From NCBI GenBank assembly GCA_035652235.1, contig DASREE010000040.1:30077-94076 (forward strand): a stretch of 64,000 bases of DNA, read 5' to 3'. The translations under genes and the position numbers were made by a program. Source of the stretch: PALSA-612 sp035652235 (GTDB lineage Bacteria; Actinomycetota; Thermoleophilia; Gaiellales; Gaiellaceae). The notes beneath the pieces are model-generated. The model saw nothing but the letters and a program-made list of their open reading frames with translations. It searched no databases and had not been told where the DNA came from. This document shows, in pieces, positions 60,156 through 64,000 of the stretch (the first letter of the stretch is position 1; each line of letters begins with the position of its first letter).

Positions 60156-60230
60156 ATGTCCAACCTCCGAGCAGACGGGTACGTGGTGGCGGTGGTGGAG
60201 GCGCTGGCCGGCGGACGCGGGCGGGCGTGA
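60156..60230 (+). CDS. Possible 24-residue peptide before the cupin gene
   Basis: ATG 60156 opens a frame of 24 codons (NLRADGYVVAVVEALAGG in the middle) whose TGA overlaps the cupin start as GTGA, the coupling used by other genes here. It has no clear ribosome site and I recognise no family. It may be a coupling leader, a remnant or chance. Confidence 0.2.
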   Translation: MSNLRADGYVVAVVEALAGGRGRA

Positions 60231-60616
60231 GCAGTCCTTTCCGCACCTGGAACGGCGTCCCGGCGTTCGAGTTCCGCCCCGGCGTGAACATCCACGCGAT
60301 CGGCGGCGAGCAGGTCCTCGTCTGCCGCGTCACCTACGAGCCCGGCTTCGGCGTCCCCGCCCACTCGCACGAGCACACCGAGCAGGTGATGGTGGTGACG
60401 GACGGGGAGCTCGAGCTGACGGTCGAGGGCGAGACGCGCCGACTCCGTCCGGGCGACACGGCGGTGATCAACCGCGGCGTCGAGCACGCCGTCGGCACGA
60501 AGGACGGCTGCAGCTTCATCGAGGCGCTCGCGCCCGTCCCGCTCGACCACGTCCCCGACCGTGAGCGCGACCTCGTCCTCGGCCCGGACGGCGGCGCCCG
60601 GCACGTGGCGCGGTAG
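60227..60616 (+). CDS. Cupin-domain protein
   Basis: A 129-residue single cupin. Motif 1 is PAHSHEHTEQVMVVTDGELE (three His and Glu) and motif 2 is RPGDTAVINRGVEHAVGTKD (His). All metal ligands are present. It begins with GTG 87 bases after the NdhM-like gene, so it may be a late member of that operon, where it could act on the hydroxylated product. Confidence 0.82.
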   Translation: MSSPFRTWNGVPAFEFRPGVNIHAIGGEQVLVCRVTYEPGFGVPAHSHEHTEQVMVVTDGELELTVEGETRRLRPGDTAVINRGVEHAVGTKDGCSFIEALAPVPLDHVPDRERDLVLGPDGGARHVAR

Positions 60617-60634
60617 GACGGCACGGAGGCGGGG

Positions 60635-61054
60635 GTGCGCGTCACCATCGGCTGGCCCGGGTCGCACCTCGAGCTCTCCGACGAGCCGAGGGCGCACGAG
60701 GAGCCACGCTACCGCAGCCGCTCCGGCAGAAGGCTCGAGGCGCTCGAGGCGACGCTCGTCCTGCCCGGCATCGACGCCAGCGCGGTCGTCTGGCTGAGCG
60801 AGCAGGACACGCCGCTGATCGGCTTCTTCGACGACCTCGCGCGCGACCGCGACGGCTGGCGCGGCATCCGCACGTGGGCTTCGGGGGAGGGCGGCCTGAC
60901 GCTCGCGTGCGTGCACGACGGCGCCGGCCACGTCTCGTTCGAGGCCGTGCTGCGACCGCCGCTGCCGGCGTGGGAGGTGCGGGGGACGTTCCTGCTCGAG
61001 GCGGAGGAGCTGGAGCGCGTCGCCGAGGAGCTGCACGGCTTCACGCTCGTATGA
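60635..61054 (+). CDS. Uncharacterised protein (possibly DUF6228-like)
   Basis: A 139-residue protein rich in Glu and Trp, without signal or membrane segment. It starts VTIGWPGSHLELSDEP and ends EVRGTFLLEAEELERVAEEL, an alternating beta pattern then a helix, similar in feel to DUF6228 proteins, but I am not certain. GGAGG stands before GTG 60635. The stop overlaps the SDR start by ATGA. Confidence 0.55.
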   Translation: MRVTIGWPGSHLELSDEPRAHEEPRYRSRSGRRLEALEATLVLPGIDASAVVWLSEQDTPLIGFFDDLARDRDGWRGIRTWASGEGGLTLACVHDGAGHVSFEAVLRPPLPAWEVRGTFLLEAEELERVAEELHGFTLV

Positions 61055-61719
61055 CGGGCGCGAGGGTCGCGCTCGTCACCGGCGGCAGCCGAGGGATCGG
61101 GCGGGCGGTCGCCGAGCGGCTGCGTGGCGACGGCTGGCAGGTGGAGACGGCCGAGCGGGCGACCGGGATCGACCTCGCCCGGCCGGAGCTGGCAGCCGCC
61201 GCCGTCGAGCGGCTCGAGCGGATCGACGCCCTCGTCGCGAACGCGGGCACGATCGTCCGCAAGAGCGCGCTCGACCACACGCTCGACGACTGGCGCCGTA
61301 TCCTCGACATCAACCTCACCTCGGCCTTCGTCGTCGCGCAGGCGGCGGCCCGGAGGATGGTCGAGCAGGGCGGCGGCGCGATCGTCTTCACCGCCTCGCA
61401 GCTCTCCTTCTTCGGCGGCGTCAACTCGTCCTCGTACGCCGCCTCCAAAGGGGGCGTCGTGCAGCTGGCGAAGGCGCTCTCCAACGAGCTCGCCGGCCGC
61501 GGCGTGCGCGTGAACGCCGTCGCGCCGGGATTCATCGACACCGACATGACGTCGGACATGGAGCCGTGGAAACGGGAGGAGGTGACGGCCAGGATCCCGA
61601 TGGGGCGGTGGGGAACGCCCGAGGACGTGGCCGGCGCCGTCGCCTGGCTCCTCTCCGCCGATGCCCGCTACGTGACGGGCGCGGTCGTCCCGGTCGACGG
61701 CGGCTACCTCGTCCGCTGA
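61051..61719 (+). CDS. Short-chain dehydrogenase/reductase
   Basis: A 222-residue SDR: ALVTGGSRGIGRAVAERL for the dinucleotide, DALVANAGTIVRKSALDH, Ser in IVFTASQLSFFGG, Tyr-Lys in SSYAASKGGVVQLAKAL, and the tail VTGAVVPVDGGYLVR. Similar to 2-deoxy-D-gluconate 3-dehydrogenase/3-oxoacyl reductase proteins. The cofactor-binding Asp/Arg is unclear. It is translationally coupled to the uncharacterised gene upstream. Confidence 0.87.
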   Translation: MTGARVALVTGGSRGIGRAVAERLRGDGWQVETAERATGIDLARPELAAAAVERLERIDALVANAGTIVRKSALDHTLDDWRRILDINLTSAFVVAQAAARRMVEQGGGAIVFTASQLSFFGGVNSSSYAASKGGVVQLAKALSNELAGRGVRVNAVAPGFIDTDMTSDMEPWKREEVTARIPMGRWGTPEDVAGAVAWLLSADARYVTGAVVPVDGGYLVR

Positions 61720-61794
61720 GCGCCTCGCCGGGGCGTCGGAGCATGCGGCGGGCGCACGTCGCGCTTCGGCACGGGCCGCGGGCGGGCGCCGGGC

Positions 61795-61800
61795 TAGGCT
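61795..61800 (+). promoter_or_regulatory. -10 box TAGGCT before the small membrane protein gene
   Basis: TAGGCT is six bases before GTG 61807. Confidence 0.5.
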
Positions 61801-61806
61801 GCGGCC

Positions 61807-62211
61807 GTGATCGTGGCCATGCACGTCGCGAGCGGCGCCGTCGCGGGAGTGCTGAGCGGGTCGCGGACGCGCGCGGCGCTCCTCGGGGTTGTGCTGCACG
61901 CGGCCGGGGACGCCGTCCCGCACGAGGACTTCCCCTCCCGGCGCTTCGAGGCCGCCTGCGGCCTCACGCTCCTGGGCGTGCTTGCGCTCGCGCGCGGGCC
62001 GCTCGACCCGGCTGTGCTCGGCGCCGCAGCCTGCGCCGCGCCCGACCTGGAGCACGTCCTGCCCGGCGGCGGCGAGAGCCGCCGCAGGAAGTGGTTTCCG
62101 TCTCACCGGTTCGAGTCGTGGCACCGCGAGGGCGGCGTCTCCGCTCCCCTGCAGCTCGCGGCCGCGGTCGCTATCGTCGCGCTGCTGACCCGACGGCGGA
62201 AGGAGGCCTGA
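61807..62211 (+). CDS. Small hydrophobic uncharacterised protein with His/Asp motifs
   Basis: A 134-residue protein with about four hydrophobic stretches and conserved-looking polar residues between them: VLHAAGDAVPHED, CAAPDLEHVLPGGG and WFPSHRFESWH. This His/Asp pattern inside a membrane protein resembles small metal-dependent membrane hydrolases, but no family could be assigned with confidence. It is transcribed with the downstream tautomerase, whose ATG starts one base after this stop. Confidence 0.6.
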   Translation: MIVAMHVASGAVAGVLSGSRTRAALLGVVLHAAGDAVPHEDFPSRRFEAACGLTLLGVLALARGPLDPAVLGAAACAAPDLEHVLPGGGESRRRKWFPSHRFESWHREGGVSAPLQLAAAVAIVALLTRRRKEA

Positions 62212-62212
62212 C

Positions 62213-62395
62213 ATGCCCTGGATCGACGTGAAGCTGTACGACACCCGCGTCACCGACGAGTCCGTGCCCAAGATCATCGACAGCCTGACGAAGGCGCTGG
62301 CGGAGTCGAGCGGCGCCGCGCCCGAGCACATCCAGGTGATCGTGCAAGGCGTGCCCGCGAAGCACTGGGGCGTCGGCGGCAAGCCGGGCGCCTGA
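62213..62395 (+). CDS. 4-oxalocrotonate tautomerase-family protein (copy 1)
   Basis: A 60-residue tautomerase. Pro 2 becomes the N-terminal catalytic proline after Met removal (MPWIDVKLYD); HIQVIVQGVPAKHWGVGGKP is typical of the CnmS/DmpI-like small subfamily with a basic catalytic residue region. GGAAGGAGG precedes the ATG. It interconverts enol and keto forms of unsaturated acids, a late step in aromatic meta-cleavage pathways. Confidence 0.85.
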   Translation: MPWIDVKLYDTRVTDESVPKIIDSLTKALAESSGAAPEHIQVIVQGVPAKHWGVGGKPGA

Positions 62396-62547
62396 CCGCT
62401 CCGGACGCGTCCGCGCCTGGGGCCACCCCGCGCCTCCTCCCGCTGCGAGCGTAGCGCGAGGAGATCGACGTCTCTGTGCCGGAATCGTGACGAAAGCGTG
62501 ACCGCCGCCGCGCCCGCGCCGCGGCGACACGCGCGAAAGGAGAGGAC

Positions 62548-62754
62548 GTGCCGCTGATCGAGGTGAAGCTGTTCGACTTCCGGGTCGACGAGGAGACGAG
62601 CCGCAAGCTGATCGCGAACCTCACGGACGCGCTCTGCGCCTCCACCACCGAGGGCCTCCGGGAGCACACGTGGGTGATCGTCGAGGGGCACTCGCCGAAG
62701 AACTGGGGCGTGGGCGGCGTGCCCTGGCCCGCCGACAAGACGCCGCCGGCCTGA
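62548..62754 (+). CDS. 4-oxalocrotonate tautomerase-family protein (copy 2)
   Basis: A 68-residue tautomerase with catalytic Pro 2 (MPLIEVKLFDFRVD) and TWVIVEGHSPKNWGVGGVPW. It resembles copy 1 in the W-G-V-G-G end but differs elsewhere. Start GTG with GGAGAGG ahead. The 152 bases between the copies hold no gene. Two short copies could form a heterohexamer, as known in some 4-OT families. Confidence 0.85.
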   Translation: MPLIEVKLFDFRVDEETSRKLIANLTDALCASTTEGLREHTWVIVEGHSPKNWGVGGVPWPADKTPPA

Positions 62755-62893
62755 GCCGGCGGCGTCCCGGCGGCGCCGCGCTGCGTCAGCCAACGAACGC
62801 TGCGTCGGGCAAGCCGCGTCGCGGCAGGCGAACGAGTTCCGGCTAGCGCGTGCGGCCCACGATCTCGCCGGACGCTTTTGTTGCTATGACTGG

Positions 62894-63913
62894 TCACCAT
62901 CCTTTCGCGGTGAGGAGTTCGGGGGCGTGGGCGTAGAGGTGGCTCGCGGGCGTCGCGCCTTGGAGCCTGCGGCCCCGGTGGGGCCGCTCGAAGTTGTAGT
63001 GGCGCATGAAGCCCTGCAGGTCTTGGTCGACGTCGGCCGCCGAAGCGTAGTAGCGGAGGCGGAAGGCGACCCGGTAGTGCTCGTGCAGGATCGTGCCGTG
63101 CAGGCGCTCGACGAAGCCGTTCAGGTTGGGCGAGCGGGGCGGCAGCCGGCGGTGGCGGATGCCGCGTGCCCCGAGCGCCTCGCGGAAGGCGCGTCCGAAC
63201 TCGGGCCCTCGGTCGGTGGTGATCTGCCCGAGCTCGATCTCCGCCTCGGCGTAGACGGGCAGCACGCGCTCGACGACGAAGGCGATCGCCTGGCGTTGCC
63301 GCTTCTCGCCGGCCAGCGCCTGCGCAATCGCGAACGAGCAGGCGCCGTCGACCGCGGCGAACTGCCAGACCGGGCCCACCCCCTTCAGCTTGCCGACGTA
63401 CATCGTGTCCAGGAAGAGCTCCTCGCCCGGCGTGTCCGAGCCCAGCCGGAGCGTCTCGCGGCGCTCGCGCGCCCTGAGCTCCCTGAGCGTGCGCTCCGTG
63501 ATCGGGCCGCCCTCCTCGAGCCCCCTGAGCTCGGCGGCGGCCAGGCGGGCCGAGCGGCGCTCAAGCCCGTAGCGGCGGAGCACGTTCGAGACGGTGCCGT
63601 GCGCGACCCGCACGCCGCCGAAGCGCTCCAGGCGCAGGTTGTCGGCGATCCGGCGCGGCCCGTGCGTGGGGTGAGTGATCGCGTAGGCGACGATCGCGTC
63701 CTCGACCGCGACCGAGACCCGGCGCGGGTCGCGCCGCTCGGGCCTGGGCCGCGGCCGAAGCCCGACCTCCCCGTAGCGCTCGTACCGGCCCTTCAGCTCG
63801 TACAGCCAGGAGCGGCTGACCCCGAGGCTGCGGGCAGCCTCGGTCATGCCGTGCTCGGCGGCGTAGTCGAGCATCAGCTTGCGCTGGCGTGCGAGACTCG
63901 TGATCGGGGACAC
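62894..63913 (-). mobile_element. IS481-type transposase (DDE, integrase core)
   Basis: About 339 residues from GTG 63913, which has GGAGGAG five bases upstream. The N-terminal helix-turn-helix reads EAARSLGVSRSWLYELKGRY; the catalytic triad can be placed as Asp in ELFLDTMYVGKL, Asp in QITTDRGPEFGRAF and Glu in NGFVERLHGTI; the end HYNFERPHRGRRLQG is typical. It is full length and open, so the element may be active. I could not define terminal inverted repeats; the right end may lie close to or beyond the window edge. Confidence 0.85.
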
Positions 63914-64000
63914 GGTGCTCCTCCTTCCGTCTTCGTGGACGAAGGCAGGCTGCACCTGTCCCCGGACGTCATCGTGTCCAGGCCTACCTTGGGCAGGACG

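Noticed and set aside
62755..64000. Terminal inverted repeats of the IS481-type element
   Set aside because: I compared the sequence just outside both ends of the transposase and found no convincing matching pair; the right end may be outside the window.

Overview
The window is about 64 kb of very GC-rich DNA with densely packed genes, many GTG/TTG starts, and four-base ATGA/GTGA overlaps inside operons. Gene content (PPOX/F420-type oxidoreductase, liv-type ABC transporter, cox-type molybdenum hydroxylases, CapA, membrane dipeptidase, acyl-CoA ligases) and many apparently leaderless starts preceded by a TANNNT -10 box suggest an actinobacterium, probably of the soil Thermoleophilia/Gaiellales type. 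That placement is an inference; no rRNA or marker gene is present.

Layout. 0-2 kb: end of phoU, a CapA-like protein, a TlpA-like thioredoxin. 2-5.6 kb: a coxSLM-type molybdenum hydroxylase operon (minus strand) with the form II AYRGAGR loop. 5.7-9.4 kb: glcDEF glycolate oxidase. 9.5-13.4 kb: dipeptidase, amine oxidase, NYN-type nuclease, nitroreductase. 13.4-23.2 kb: a ten-gene minus-strand operon: VOC protein, LivH, LivM, LivK, LivG, LivF, a TolB-like propeller lipoprotein, the two bacterial halves of the Tm-1 protein (UPF0261 and PEP-hydrolase-like TIM barrel) and a quinone oxidoreductase, with a divergent LysR gene. 24.3-27 kb: a LarA-like racemase homologue, a DUF1858-like protein and decayed genes. 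27-32.8 kb: a second molybdenum hydroxylase (large, FAD, 2Fe-2S subunits) with a CoA ligase and an enoyl-CoA hydratase. 32.8-34 kb: a scar with an IS256 remnant, a broken hicBA and short repeats.

34-46 kb: a minus-strand catabolic run (NIPSNAP, SDR, cupin, ThDP enzyme, SRPBCC, two RidA proteins, amidase), then a methyltransferase, aldehyde dehydrogenase, GNAT, cupin, a second CoA ligase, a BAAT-like hydrolase and a secreted HNH-like protein. 46-53 kb: thioesterase, zinc alcohol dehydrogenase, isochorismatase-like protein, SMP-30 lactonase, then MsrB and the molybdenum-hydroxylase maturation genes (two XdhC-type, VWA CoxE, MoxR-type CoxD). 53-56 kb: a membrane GGDEF-EAL protein. 56-60 kb: a third molybdenum hydroxylase whose large subunit is split into two genes, as in nicotinate dehydrogenase. 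60-64 kb: cupin, SDR, two 4-oxalocrotonate tautomerases and an IS481-type transposase.

Overall the region looks like a catabolic district for small organic and aromatic or N-heterocyclic acids: three molybdenum hydroxylases of different layout, one maturation operon that may serve all of them, a branched-chain-type importer, CoA ligases and downstream dehydrogenases. The two disrupted small genes (26.4 and 33.5 kb) each look like loss of one G, so assembly error must be excluded before calling them pseudogenes.
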